A stretch of DNA of 64,000 bases from Areca catechu (lineage: Eukaryota; Streptophyta; Magnoliopsida; Arecales; Arecaceae), in NCBI GenBank assembly GCA_021397845.1, contig CM038043.1:31433501-31497500 (forward strand), in the 5' to 3' direction. Numbering within the stretch: position 1 is the stretch's first letter; every line of letters starts with the position of its first letter. Of the stretch, positions 30,831 to 41,346 are shown piece after piece. Under the pieces are notes generated by a model. It did no database searches. It had not been told where the DNA came from and saw only the letters and a program-made list of their open reading frames with translations. The translations under genes and the position numbers were made by a program.

Positions 30831-31809
30831 AGAGCCGTAGTTTGTTAGGTTTAGACCTAGGGTTCCTTTGGAATAAAGTCCATTCTTTAGGAATGCGTCG
30901 TCAGTCTAGTTTAGTTTTTCTTGACCCTTTACTAGGCTTTGACTCAGATTTTGGTTTGATTGAGAGCACCAGGAATTGGGATTTGTATTTTGTCCAGGAC
31001 TAAATTTGCATATAATGTTTCGATCAATAGGTCTATAGGCTAGAGTCCCTTTGAAATTGTTCATGGATACAAGCCTCACACACCACTTGATCTGATTTCA
31101 CTATTAGTCCACACACACAAGTCTCTTGATGCACTTGCATAGCATGTAAAGGACTTGCATAAAGAAATTCATGCCAAAATAAATTTAAGTAATGAAACTT
31201 ATAAGAAGTTGGCTGTTTCTCAAAGGCGAGTCAAAACTTTTGTTGAGAGAGACTATGTAATGATTTGGTTAAGGCCTGAGCGGTTTTCTCCTGGAACCGT
31301 TAGAAAGTTACATGCTAGAGGAGCTGGACCATTTAGAGTAGTGAAGAGAGTAGGGTCCAATGCCTATATGCTCGAGTTGCCTTCAGAACTAGGCATTAGC
31401 TCCACTTTCAACATTACAGACCTAGTAGAGTATAGAGAGCCAGCTGTGATTCCCAGTGAGCCTTTTTGAGCCTAATCCTGCTCTTGAGAGTGAACCCAAC
31501 CCTGTGTGCCCGCCAACAAACTGGCCTGTGAGGAAAGAGCAGATTGAAAAGATCCTGGATGATCAGGTTATCTCTACTCGTAATCGAGGATACCAAAGAT
31601 ACCTGGTCCGCTGGCAAGGAAGGCCAGATTCTGATAACTCTTGGATCTCCCGAGAAGAATTACAAGAATTGGACCCAGACCTCTTGGAGAGATACCAGAG
31701 CCAGCTTGATCCATACTCGACAGGGTCGAGTTCCTCCCACCCCGAGAGAATTGGTGCGGGCACCAGACTCAGAAGAAGACTTCAGGGCTCCATCTGGATC
31801 TCTGATTGA
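30831..31809 (+). pseudogene. E7 integrase C-terminus and chromodomain, one frameshift
   Basis: Positions 30838-30960 hold the conserved non-coding segment of the non-autonomous elements. Integrase homology resumes near 30970 (RNWDLYF) with a stop near 31050. From 31155 the frame is open (DLHKEIHAKINLSNETYKKL, then the GPY/F-like GAGPFRVVKRVGSNAYMLEL). An extra T near 31465 shifts the frame into the chromodomain ORF (31456-31809: EQIEKILDDQ, YLVRWQGRP, DSDNSWIS). That ORF ends IWISD 58 nt inside the 3' LTR. The chromodomain itself is intact. Confidence 0.8.
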
Positions 31810-33494
31810 CATTGCCCGAAGAATTAGGGTTTTCTGGTTTTGTAATAAGGGTTGACTTGGTCAACTCAATTTTAGTTTGAGTCTGTATTTCCCTGCAATT
31901 TAAATTTTGTTGAGTCATGTTGACTCAATACAAGTCCTAGTAGTGGTCTAGGTCTTCTCCAAGGTGCCACATTTTCTCCCAGGACCAAGCAAGTGGGCGC
32001 CACACTCCCAGCCACACGCCAGAGTCCAGGAGGCGCCACATCTCCATCCAGTGTGCCTTGGTCCCCACACCACAAGAAAGCAGGTCCCTTCTTTCATGCG
32101 CCACTTGGAGGAGAAATCCATCAAGATACCTCAATCCAAGGAGGAGCCAACTTCTTTCCAGATAAACCCAAGCCAGGATGGCAAGAATTTTTCTTGAAGA
32201 GAGGATCAAGGAGGTGCCCCACAATGTTCCATAAAAACCCAAGTTATAAAAGGGAAGAGAGCATGTCTTGGGGAGAAAATCAAGGAGGCACCCAAAAGTT
32301 TCCTAAAGTGCCAAAGCCATGAAAGGAAGAAGCCTAAACTTGTGGAGCAAGACTAGGAGGTGTCCAAAAGAGCCAAACCATGAAGGAAAAATCCTTGATT
32401 CATGGAGAGATACTAGGAGACACCCCCATAACCTGCCATTTGGAGCTGATTTTCAAGTTTTCTTGGAGTTTTTGGGCTGCCCACTCATGGAAGGAGTCTT
32501 GGGAAGAGAATTTGATGCCTAAAGTGTGGGTTAGTCCTATTAGTCCCACATGGGAAGTGTATGAAATTTTATTTCTTTGTTATGTCTATATATTCAACTC
32601 TATGTAACTCTTGAAAAAAGCAGATGAATGAAATCAATTTCTGTGTGAGCAACTTTGTGTTTCTCTCTTCCGCACTTGTATTCAGGTGTTGAGCTCCGTG
32701 AGGGAGTAAATCCGGGTTCCCCAGGAACCTTGAGGAGGTGTGAGATCTCCAAAACCCAAACCCTAGGTTAGCCACTTCTACTCCAAAACCCTAGCCGCCC
32801 ACCATCACCCTTCTCTTTCCACCAAGCCCTAGCATACCCCACCTCTCACGGCCATTCTCTCCAAGTCCAGGCTGACCACCAGCATCCAGCTACAGTCCGG
32901 ATACTTCAGATCCAAAGCTCTTTCCAGAGGGAGTCGAATCAGCCTTCAAGAGAATCCGGCTCTCAGCGACATCAGCCTTCAAGTTCTTCGAACTGGTAAA
33001 TCCTTCCCCGAGTCTCTGAATCCATCACTTGTTTTTCTTCTTCCCAGATCTTGAGTTTAGGAGAAGCCGACCCAGCCACGAGGTCAGTATTGGAGGATCC
33101 ATTACGAAGATAGCCGACTCCGAGGATCCAACAATCTGCTCGAGAGAGTTCTTCCACCCAAATTCTGTGAAGATCACTGTCTGGTTGGTAAACCGTCTCT
33201 TCTCTTTATTTCTGTCCTGCTGAAAGTTCAGAGCGAAACCCTAGGTCTGGGAGTTTCTCAACCCCCAGCGATCCGTTACTTCTGAACTACTCTGATAACT
33301 TAGCTTCTTCTAAATTGTGCTTTCAATCCTTACCTAGTTTCCATCAACTTAGTTTAACTTTACTTTGAGTCGAAGCCAATTTCTGAAATATATATATATA
33401 TAAAAAATGAATTAATCTTAATTTTACTTCCGCATACGTTTCTTTGTTCTTTGTTCTGCATCACTTTTGGTATCAGAGCTTCCGTTCTGCATCA
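31752..33494 (+). repeat. E7 3' LTR
   Basis: 1743 bp, same length as the re-joined 5' LTR. It contains the U5 hairpin (33247-33268) and a PBS copy (33468-33479) before the final CTGCATCA. It is directly followed by TSD TTCTG. TATATAT lies near 32587-32593. Confidence 0.95.
33468..33479 (+). other. PBS copy captured inside the E7 3' LTR
   Basis: TGGTATCAGAGC stands 15 bases before the LTR end. It proves that this PBS is now part of the LTR and not only of the leader. Confidence 0.85.
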
Positions 33495-33598
33495 TTCTGC
33501 TATGCATGCTTTAAAATTGTTTTAAAATGCATTCCTTCTGTCCTGTTTTTTCTTGCATATTGTATGATTGGTGTAGGTGCTTTTCACCTTCAACGACG

Positions 33599-33836
33599 GC
33601 CTCCCACACTGCCACCGCTTACCTGGCCAGTGAAAGGGTTAGTTATTGTGTTGTGTAATCTAAGTTAACCCATTTTGTTTGAACTCATAGGTATAGCAAA
33701 TCGTAGTACCCTCCATTGTGTGTTACATGTGCACTAGATTAGGAGTTAATGTGTGTGATTGATTGCATGACCATTAGATTAGGATCTTAACCTGTAGTCT
33801 TGACCTAACCCAACCTAGTGTGACCATGGAGCCTAT
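33599..33836 (+). other. E5 leader, resumed, with truncated gag-like start
   Basis: The sequence again follows the E2 leader (CTTACCTGGCCA, GATTGCATG, AACCCAACCTAGTG). The ATG at 33826 is followed by GAGCCTAT, and E9 then begins. The left edge is approximate because the end of E6 is uncertain. Confidence 0.5.
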
Positions 33837-34592
33837 TGGGATATCCCGGTTCAGCTATACACCAAACCCCGGTTCGACTGGTCGAAGCCCGTTTCTGCAG
33901 ACTACAGACTTCGGACCAAGCAGAGGACAGGCCAACTGCAAGCAACCCAAGGCTTCACACCGGACTACAACATCCGGAGGCCAATCCTCCGGTAGCACCT
34001 TTGGCCCTGGCCAAAATCTGAACTACTCATCGACTTTCGAAGGCACGTACTTCAGTCCCCGTCGTAGACACAATCTCCGGCCTTGGAGAAATGCCATGTC
34101 TTCGGCCCACACAAGGGGAAACCCAAAGTTTGAACCACAATCTGTTCCAGAAAGGAAACTGTAACCAACGGTTACAATCAACACTCATCATGCCATGATC
34201 ATGGCACGCAACTCCTACAGCCACACCTCCGATCTGGTTGGAACCGCTCACTAACAATCCATGATCGCCAATCATGGGAGAGATTGGCTCCCCATGATCA
34301 TCGAAAAAAGAGCGGGCCACAGACCGGAGGCCATCTTTTAAATATGGGTAAGAACGGTTGCCGGAGAGGTACACGAACATTCTTGCTGATACACACTTGC
34401 ATTCTCCAAGAACTCTTTTTCTCTTCCACTCTCGACACCTTCCCCATTCTATGGCTGGAATCCGCCACTGACTTAGGCATCGGAGTGTCCTCCGCCGGAA
34501 CAACTTCGGCAAGGGACCTGTTTTGCAGGTGAACCAGAGAGCGGTCCTGTGATGCAGCGGCTTCGACTGACCGATCCAGGGACTCCATGCCA
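33837..34592 (+). repeat. E9 5' LTR (boundaries approximate)
   Basis: The start TGGGATATCCC is where E5 leader homology ends. The end CCATGCCA (34592) stands six bases before TGGCGTACCAGG (34599-34610), which is in PBS position and starts with TGG as a tRNA 3'-end complement does. A TATA-like TTTAAATA is near 34337. The second LTR is outside the window, so the limits cannot be checked. Confidence 0.5.
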
Positions 34593-34718
34593 ATAGATTG
34601 GCGTACCAGGAAGGGGGGCGACATTAACAATTTTTAAGCTCCCTCCCAGATAAGGGAAAGAAAAAGTTTTTTGATGGAAAGAGGAAAAGCTCATGTTGCT
34701 TCTATAAGCCGGAGTTGA

Positions 34719-36056
34719 GCTCCATCTCAGGGGGGTGCACCCCCAGAGGAGAACGATGTCCCACCTCCCATAGTTGTTATAGGACTACAGCAGTTCGAAG
34801 CTCTTATGAACCAGGTCACCAACCTAACGGCCATGGTTCAAGAATTCTAAGACAGAGCCTTTCCGGTGGCAAACCCGCTGGTTGTTTCTAGACATAGCTC
34901 TCGATCTCAAAGAAGGAGAGCTCTGCAAGAGGATTCTACACGTCCTTCCCCCCGTTCTCAGCCTTCTCCTGAAGGCCGGACTTCAAGATTGCCTAGGTCC
35001 GCTGATTCTCCACAGAAAGGGAAAAGGCCTAGGCAAACCTCCTCCTCTTCCTCCAAAGACTCCACTTCAGTGGAAAGAGCACTGAAGCAGACTCCCGATT
35101 ATGATGGGAGGTTCAAAGCCATCGAGTCAGAGATGGCAAAAGCACGAGAATAGAGAATATGGGATCAGAGAGATCCCAATGATTTGATTATGGGTGATTT
35201 ACGCCCACCCTACATCGACCGCATAATGGCTAAGGACATTCCTCGGTACTTCAGGGTTTCCTAGATGGAACCCTACGATGGCATCTCCGACCCTCTCTAC
35301 CATTTGGGCAGCTTCAAAGCCCATATGATGATCCAAGGAGCATCGGACGCGATGTACTGTTTAGCATTCCTGGCTACCTTGAAGAAGTTCGCTTGGATGT
35401 GGTACTCGAGCCTGCGCCCAGGTACCATCGATTCCTTTCCAAGTTGGAAAAATTATTTGTCTTGCATTTCAGGACTTTCCATAAGATTCCTCAGAATACG
35501 GACACACTCTTCCTCCTTCACCAGCATGAAGGAGAAAGCTTGAGAGATTACATCTCCAGGTTCAATGCGGCCATGCTTGAGATCCCCGATCTCAACGAGC
35601 ACGTGACCATGTCAGTGCTGAAGAAGGGGTTTCGTACCTCCAGGCTTACTTTCTCCCTGGATAAGAAGTTCCCTAAGAGCTATGCTGAGCTCCTATCAAG
35701 GTTCTAGAAATACGTCGATGCTGAAGAGCAGGCGGCGAATCGACGGTTGATTGAAGGGAAACTCCCTTCAAACAAGAAGAATAACAGGGGGCAAGGCCCC
35801 AAACTTCCAATAACAACGGTGGCAGATATGCAGACCGCCGAAGAAGCCCTTCCAAGCCTAGAGCATTGGGAGGAAGATTCAACTCCTACACCCCCCGCAA
35901 CCTCCCTCGAGGGAAGATGCTCATGGAGATAGAAAAAGAAAACTATCTCCAACAGCCTTGTCCCATGAAGGCCTCCTCTTCCGTTAGGAACAGGAACAAA
36001 TCTGACGATTCCACCGGGACCACGGCCACAATACAGAAGAATGAATCCAACTGAAG
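34719..36056 (+). pseudogene. gag: E9 gag (Tat type), decayed
   Basis: The frame is traceable from about 34719 through LMNQVTNLTAMVQEF, a Ser/Arg/Pro-rich basic segment (34880-35080), a linker (YDGRFKAIESEM), and the conserved Tat gag start (MEPYDGISDPLYHLGSFKAH at 35265). A frameshift near 35450 leads to LHQHEGESLRDYISRFNAAM and LKKGFRTSRLTFSL. Stops at 34848, 35151, 35262 and 35705 all stand where relatives would have Gln, so they are consistent with CAA or CAG becoming TAA or TAG. The C-terminal part (35710-36056) is poorly conserved. No CCHC knuckle is evident. Confidence 0.75.
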
Positions 36057-36164
36057 GATGCAATTAAGGATCTCATCAAGAGAGGGTACCTGGGGTGGTA
36101 TATCGGTCGCCAAGGCCCCAGGTCGGAAGCAACTGTTTCCCAGCCACCTCCTGAAGAGGCCGAA

Positions 36165-36545
36165 TTGCCAAATCAAAGGCCTACCAATGGAGGTGTACGG
36201 ATGATACATCGGCCCACCAACTGGAGAAGGGATGAAGATGAAGCTTCAAAGCAACTGAAGGATAACAACTCCATCCTCTTCTCTGACGATGACCTTGTGG
36301 GAGTTCGACTCCCGGACGATGATCCTCTTGTAATTTCGGCCATAGTGGCCAATTATGATGTACAGCGAATTCTTGTAGATAATGGAAGTTCGACTGATGT
36401 CTTGATGTACGATGCATTCTCCAAAATGTGTTTGCCTAGACATCAACTGCAAAGATCCCCCATACCGCTCTCTGGTTTCGGGGGAAACCAAGTTTATGCC
36501 GAGGGGAAAATAGTGCTGCCTGTAACCCTTGGCACCGAGCCTTGA
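36165..36545 (+). CDS. pol: E9 aspartic protease region, 126 aa
   Basis: The open frame contains SILFSDDDLVGVRLPDDDPL followed by VQRILVDNGSSTDVLMYDAF, where DNGSS is the active-site motif of Tat proteases, and then LSGFGGNQVYAEGKI. It ends with TGA where the polyprotein would continue. The protease matures Gag-Pol. The frame is intact over the catalytic part. Confidence 0.75.
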   Translation: MPNQRPTNGGVRMIHRPTNWRRDEDEASKQLKDNNSILFSDDDLVGVRLPDDDPLVISAIVANYDVQRILVDNGSSTDVLMYDAFSKMCLPRHQLQRSPIPLSGFGGNQVYAEGKIVLPVTLGTEP

Positions 36546-38316
36546 CAAAAGATATTATCGATCAACTTCACGATGGTCCAGATCCCCTCAGCATACAATA
36601 TTATTCTTTGATGGCCTGCCTTGAACAAGTTCTGGACTGTAATCTCCTCTCACTACCTCTTGGTATGCTTTCCTACCAGAAATGGTGTTGGAGAAGTTAG
36701 AGGAAACCGGAGGATGGCACGACAGTGTCTAATGATTGAAGACCGGCATTTCAAGGATTCGACTACTCTAGATCAACTGGATCCGAGGGATTCAACCATA
36801 AATCTTGGTGAACCCATGGAGAGGACCATCCCGATACCTTTGAAAGAAGAAGATCCCTCAAGAGTTGTGCAGATCGGGAGCGCCCTTGATGAGGAAACTA
36901 GAACGGAGCTGATTCGTTTCCTCAAGGACAATGTCGATGTCTTCGCCTGGTCGGCTTCGAACATGCCCGGGATTCCTGCCGAAGTGATTACTCATCGGCT
37001 GGAAGTAAACCATGGGTTCAAACTGGTGCAGAAGAAGAAGAGGAGCTTCGTCCCCGAGAGACAGCAAGCCGTAGATGAAGAGGTTGGCAAGCTCCTCAAA
37101 GCAGGATTCATTAGAGAGGCCCGCTACCTCGAGTGGCTGGCCAACATGGTGATGGTGAAGAAAGCTAGCGGCAAGTGGAGGATTTGCATCAACTATACAT
37201 ACCTCAACAAGGCTTGCCCAAAGGATAGCTTCCCTCTTCCAAAGATTGATCAACTGGTCGATGCTACCATCGGCCACCAGTTGCTGAGCTTCATGGATGC
37301 CTTCTCCAGCTACAACCAAATCAGAATGGATCCACAAGATGAGGAGAAGATGACATTCATTACTGATAAAGGTCTCTACTGCTACAAGATGATGCTGTTT
37401 GGTCTCAAGAACGCTGGAGCAACATTTCAAAGACTCATCAATAAGGTGTTCGAAAAGTAACTGGGAAGAAATATGGAGGCCTATGTTGATGACATGATCG
37501 TCAAGAGTCTCCACTGGAGAGACCACATCCATGACTTGGAGGAGTCATTCAGCGCTCTGCGGTGCTACCACATGAAGTTAAACCTGGCGAAGTGCACCTT
37601 CGGGGTCATGTCGAGTAAATTCCTAGGCTTCCTTGTCACCAAACGAGGGATTGAGGCCAATCCCGAGAAGATCCAAGCCTTGAAAGATATGACACATCCC
37701 TCCTGCAAAAAGGAAGTGCAATAGTTGACAGGGAGGATTGCCTCCCTAAGCAGATTTATCTCTCGGTCAGCCGAGAAATGTCTTCCATTCTTCAAGGTAC
37801 TTCGGCAATCAAAGGGCTTCGAATGGTCCGAAGACTGTTGCGTTACCTTTGAGAAATTGAAGAAGTATTTGGAGACCCCGTCATTGCTCTCCAAGCCAAA
37901 AGAAGGCGAGGTCCTCTACCTGTACCTCTCTGCTTTAAATGAAGCAGTGAGTTTGGTACTTGTCCGGAAGGAAGAAGATGGGTCTCACAAGCCCATCTAC
38001 TATATCAGCAAGGTCTTGCATGATGCAGAAACGTGATATGCAAAGATGCAGAAGCTGATCTACTCCTTGGTAATTGTAGCAAAGCGACTACGGCCATATT
38101 TCCAGGCCCACGCTATTGTGGTGCTAACTGATCAACCTCTCAAGGCCGTTCTCCGATCTCTGGATACTTCTGAAAGGATAGCCAAGTGGGCTATGAAGCT
38201 AAGCGAATTTGACATTAGCTTCCAGCCCCGAGTGGCTATGAAGGCCTAGGTGCTCTCCGATTTCTTGGCTGAGTGCACTTGGAAGTCTCTTCGAAAGAAG
38301 AAGAAGCCCCGAAGGA
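36546..38316 (+). pseudogene. pol: E9 reverse transcriptase and first RNase H, with stops
   Basis: After a degenerate stretch (36546-36700) comes the linker to RT, then VGKLLKAGFIREARYLEWLA and WRICINYTYLNKACPKDSF. These are followed by the palm motifs FMDAFSSYNQIRMDPQDEEK and MLFGLKNAGATF. The catalytic YVDDMIVKS is near 37485-37510. TAA at 37458 splits RT. The thumb and RNase H follow with stops at 37722, 38034 and 38247. RNase H is recognised by EGEVLYLYLSAL, KPIYYISKVLHDAE and LTDQPLKAVL. Its usual first catalytic Asp is replaced in YLYLSAL, typical of the degenerate first RNase H of Tat elements. Confidence 0.8.
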
Positions 38317-38317
38317 G

Positions 38318-38730
38318 ATGAGTTCGTTTGGGTGCTTCATGTGGACGGAGCTTCCAATGCTACCGGATGCGGGGCTGGACTCATATTGGCCGAACCAGAT
38401 GGCCATATCATAGAGTATGCACTACGTTTCTCCTTCCACGCCTCCAATAATCAGGCAAAATATGAGGCCCTACTCGCCGGACTTCGGATCGCCAAAGATC
38501 TGGGAGTTCGGCAGCTCCGAGCCTTCTCCGATTCTCAACTAGTTATGAATTAAGTCAACGGAGAATACGCAGCCAAAGATCCAACCATGGTGCAATACCT
38601 AGAGAAGGTTTAGGCTTTATCCTCCCAACTGGAACATTTTGAAATTATTCATGTTCCCCGATCAGAGAACTCTCGGGCGGATGCACTGTCTCGACTAGCA
38701 ACTACAGCATCGGAGTCTCTTGGGTGCACC
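38318..38730 (+). pseudogene. E9 second (archaeal-type) RNase H
   Basis: The frame reads LHVDGASNATGCGAGLILAE, NNQAKYEALLAGLRIAKDLG and RAFSDSQLVMN. After TAA (38551-38553) it continues to ENSRADALSRLATTA. The Asp, Glu and Asp residues in HVDGAS, KYEALL and FSDSQL and the final Asp in ADALS are present. This additional RNase H, between the first RNase H and integrase, is diagnostic for the Tat lineage. It may compensate for the weak first domain. Stops near 38551 and 38611 (each readable as a mutated Gln codon) disrupt it. Confidence 0.8.
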
Positions 38731-40036
38731 TTTGTTGAATATCTTGAAACTCCAAGCATTGCCGAAGAGGCTGCGGAGGTGTGCCAGATTGATACTGAGC
38801 CAAGCTGGACGGATCCCATCATCAAATTCCTGAATGAAGGAAAACTGCCGGAAGAAAAGGCAAAGGCCAAGAAGACCCGCTGGATGGCGTCTCAATACGT
38901 CATCTTAAACAAAACTCTCTACAAGAGATCGTTCTCCCAACCACTGCTAAAATACCTAGGACCCACCGATGCGGATTATGCTTTGAGAGAGGTCCACAAG
39001 GGCATATGCGGGGATCACTTGGGAGGCAGATCTCTAGTATATAAGATTATTCGACAAGGGTATTACTGGCCCTCCATCCAGAAGGACTCAACTGATTTCG
39101 TGCGGAAGTGCGACCAATGCCAGAGGTATGCCAATGTACAAAGATAACCTGCGAGTCACCTGACTCAGTTGGCAGTCCCATGGCCTTTTGCCCAGTGGGG
39201 GATGGACATTCTTGGCCTGTTCCTACTAGCATCAGGGCAAAGGAAGTTTCTCCTAGTGGCCATCGACTATTTCATGAAGTGGGTGGAAGCCGAACCATTG
39301 GCCCAGATCACAGAAGTCAAGTTGGGAAATTTTGTGAAAAATTTCATCATCTTCAGGTTCGGCATCCCACATGTCATCATCACGGACAATGGGAGATAAT
39401 TCGACAATCCGAAGTTCAAGGACTTCTGTGCTCGGTACCATATCCAGCATCGGCTAACATCCATTGCTCATCCACAGTCCAACGGAGAAGCCGAAGTCAC
39501 CAACCGGACCATCCTCCATGGTCTGAAGACAAGTTGAACGCCACCAAAGAGCTTTGGGCCGAAGAACTGACCTTCGTTCTCTGGGCGTACCGAACTACTC
39601 CAAGAATGGCCACCGGCGAATCTCCGTTCAACCTAGCCTACGGTACCGAAGCCATACTACCTATCGAAGTCTCCCTACAGTCCCTGAGAATTGACAACTA
39701 TGAAGAGCCTGAGAATTTTGATCATAGAAGGATTGATCTGGATTTGCTATTAAGCACCAGGCTATGACCCAGATAAGAATGGCGGCATACCAGCAAAAGG
39801 TCGCCAAGTACTACAACTCAAGCGTAAAGGAGCAAACTTTCCACACGGGGGACATGGTATTGCGAAGAGCAGAAGTGTCCAGGCCAATTGAACAGCGTAA
39901 ACTCTTCCCCAATCGGGAAGGCCCATATCAAAGCGAAGAAGTCATTCGACCAGGGACATATCGACTCAAGACCATGGAGGGGAAGATCCTATCCCAGCCA
40001 TGGAATGTACAAAACCTTCGTAAATACTATCAATGA
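38731..40036 (+). pseudogene. E9 integrase (no chromodomain), with stops
   Basis: The HHCC domain reads REVHKGICGDHLGGRSLVYK and FVRKCDQCQRYA (38985-39140). The core has WGMDILGLF and VAIDYFMKWVEAE with Asp 1, ITDNGR with Asp 2 (39380), then TAA, then SIAHPQSNGEAEVTNR carrying the Glu (39460-39510). A frameshift near 39530 and another near 39767 lead into the C-terminal part (KVAKYYNSSVKEQTFHTGDM, NLRKYYQ). The frame ends at the TGA at 40034-40036. Stops at 39145 and 39397 fit CAA to TAA changes. Confidence 0.8.
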
Positions 40037-40685
40037 AAAAGTTCCAAAAAACTCCTGTGCAAAACTTCTCAACTCTACTCAACTTAGAATGGCTAGTTGC
40101 ATCGACTGAACGACAACAGCCTACGCAAAGAAGAGTCTGATCCACTCACCTTATCGGTATGCCTGATGAGTGCAATGGATGGCCTAATCAGGCCACCAAA
40201 AAGATCAAAGGCGCAGGGATGGTTTTCGTAACCTACCTTAGGTGAATCCGAACACGCATCGAGGCGAGCCTGAACAGCCTACCTTAATTACGATAGAAAG
40301 AACACAAGGACGGTGTAAACACCTTACCCTACGGAAAATCAAAATACGTGCCTAAAAGGACCACTGTCATCCTTTCTGTCAATAACAGACATTCTCAGAA
40401 CGGTCCAACTGACCCTACTTCTTCCCTACAGACCGCAAGTGGTCACGGAGTCTACATTACGGACAAATCGTGATGCAACACATCGTAGAAAATACATGGG
40501 AAGAGGTAAAAGAAAAGATCTTTCATTTCTTTCAATTTTTACAAAAAAAAAGAAAGAGAGAAAGAGAAAAAAAAGAAAGAAACTCTCCTAAAAAGAGAGT
40601 AAGAAAAAAGAAAAGAAACTCTCCTAAAGAGAGATATATATATAAAAAAAAGAGCAGCAGCAGCGATAGCAAAGTTGGGAAATTT
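40037..40685 (+). other. E9 region between pol and antisense gene 1
   Basis: No coding potential is seen on either strand. It contains a purine-rich stretch of A and AGAG repeats (40545-40650). This would be the 3' flank of both pol (plus) and antisense gene 1 (minus). Confidence 0.5.
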
Positions 40686-41201
40686 TCAATAACTCCCCGA
40701 CGGGTTTTTTCCGTACCGTCGGGGAGATACCAGATGGGACAACAAAGGGCCCCCAGGGTTCCCGTTCGAACCCAAATCTGACCCCTCATTGGAGTCAGAG
40801 TTGAATTCGTGGCTGGGGAAGGGAACGGAGGGCTTGATGTTATCCAGGCCCTTCAAGTTGTAAAACTTGGAGGCCTTCCTCCGATACTCCCAGAACCCCT
40901 GATGGAAGGAGTCCAGGGCCGCCGCGGTTAGCTCGTCCTTGAAGGTGGCCAAGGCTTTGAAATTTGCAATGGCGTCCACCACCTCTTTCCTTGTCTTCTC
41001 CGTCACCGTCGTTGCCACCGTGACATGGGCCCAGGCTTCCCTCAGACAGGCCTCCAACTATCGGACCTTCTTCTCCAGTTGGTCCATAAGAGGCCCCACC
41101 TCTTCGCCTTCCAGCTCAGGCAGCTCCGGGCTTCGCTTCCTCTTGGGGTCGATGGCCCTCCTCTTCGCTGTGCGACGAAGCTCGAAAGTACTGAACCTCA
41201 T
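40686..41201 (-). CDS. E9 antisense gene 1: basic, coiled-coil protein, 171 codons, one amber
   Basis: On the minus strand the ATG at 41199-41201 opens a frame with a basic N-terminus (RRTAKRRAIDPKRKRS, likely nuclear signal), a short acidic stretch and a heptad segment. A TAG at about 41058 stands where Gln would fit (KVRxLEACL). The frame then continues to FKDELTAAALDSFHQGFWEY, YNLKGLDNI and an acidic end. The part after the coil resembles the end of antisense gene 2 (FKTSSQFQTEIDEV ... YQHSF ... LDLSSI). A TATA box is 70 bases upstream. Antisense ORFs of Tat elements are known, but their function is not. Confidence 0.6.
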
Positions 41202-41263
41202 TGTTAATGGGAGGAAGATACCAACAGAAATGATGGCCTTTGACAGCAGTAGGGTAGGGTCCT

Positions 41264-41346
41264 ATTTATAGAAACCCTACACCCATGATCGACTACGGGG
41301 AGGCATGTCCCACGTCCTTCCCAGTCGCATGAGAAGGTGCCACGTG
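41264..41346 (-). promoter_or_regulatory. Candidate promoter of E9 antisense gene 1
   Basis: Minus-strand TATAAAT at 41264-41270 is flanked by CTATAAATAGGA. The ATG follows about 63 bases later, leaving room for a short 5' UTR. A G-box CACGTG (in CCACGTGTCC) is at 41341-41346, about 70 bases upstream of the TATA box. This arrangement is typical of plant promoters and cannot serve the plus-strand transcript. Confidence 0.5.

Larger units (their letters stand above)
17462..33494 (+). mobile_element. E7: non-autonomous chromovirus derivative, complete, TSD TTCTG, 5' LTR split by E8
   Basis: TSD TTCTG lies at 17457-17461 and 33495-33499. Without E8 the element is 7.1 kb with two LTRs of 1743 bp each (5': 17462-18980 plus 27882-28105; 3': 31752-33494). 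The LTR family is the same as in E8 and E13. The interior carries a gag with a capsid domain, an acidic spacer, the degenerate integrase-like block and an integrase C-terminus with chromodomain. CCHC knuckle, protease, RT and RNase H are missing. Both LTRs contain an internal copy of the PBS near their end. Confidence 0.95.
15750..33598. mobile_element. E6: LTR-like, possibly Ty1/copia fragment; split by E7; right edge uncertain
   Basis: The E5 leader is interrupted at 15750 by TGTTGGGAATTG, a start typical of many Ty1/copia LTRs. An A/T-rich segment with AATGAATAAAA follows near 15828. About 1.7 kb without convincing coding potential runs to 17461, where E7 is inserted. After E7 the sequence continues (33500-33598) and then gives way to E5 leader sequence resembling CCTCCCAC...CTTACCTGGCCA. 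I could not find a matching target duplication or a second LTR. The name is therefore tentative: it could be a solo LTR with an altered end or another kind of insertion. Its net length is about 1.8 kb. Confidence 0.4.

Noticed and set aside
40532..40789. Minus-strand frame rich in Leu/Phe near the A-rich tract.
   Set aside because: Low-complexity purine repeat read on the opposite strand; no membrane-protein context and overlaps the end of antisense gene 1.
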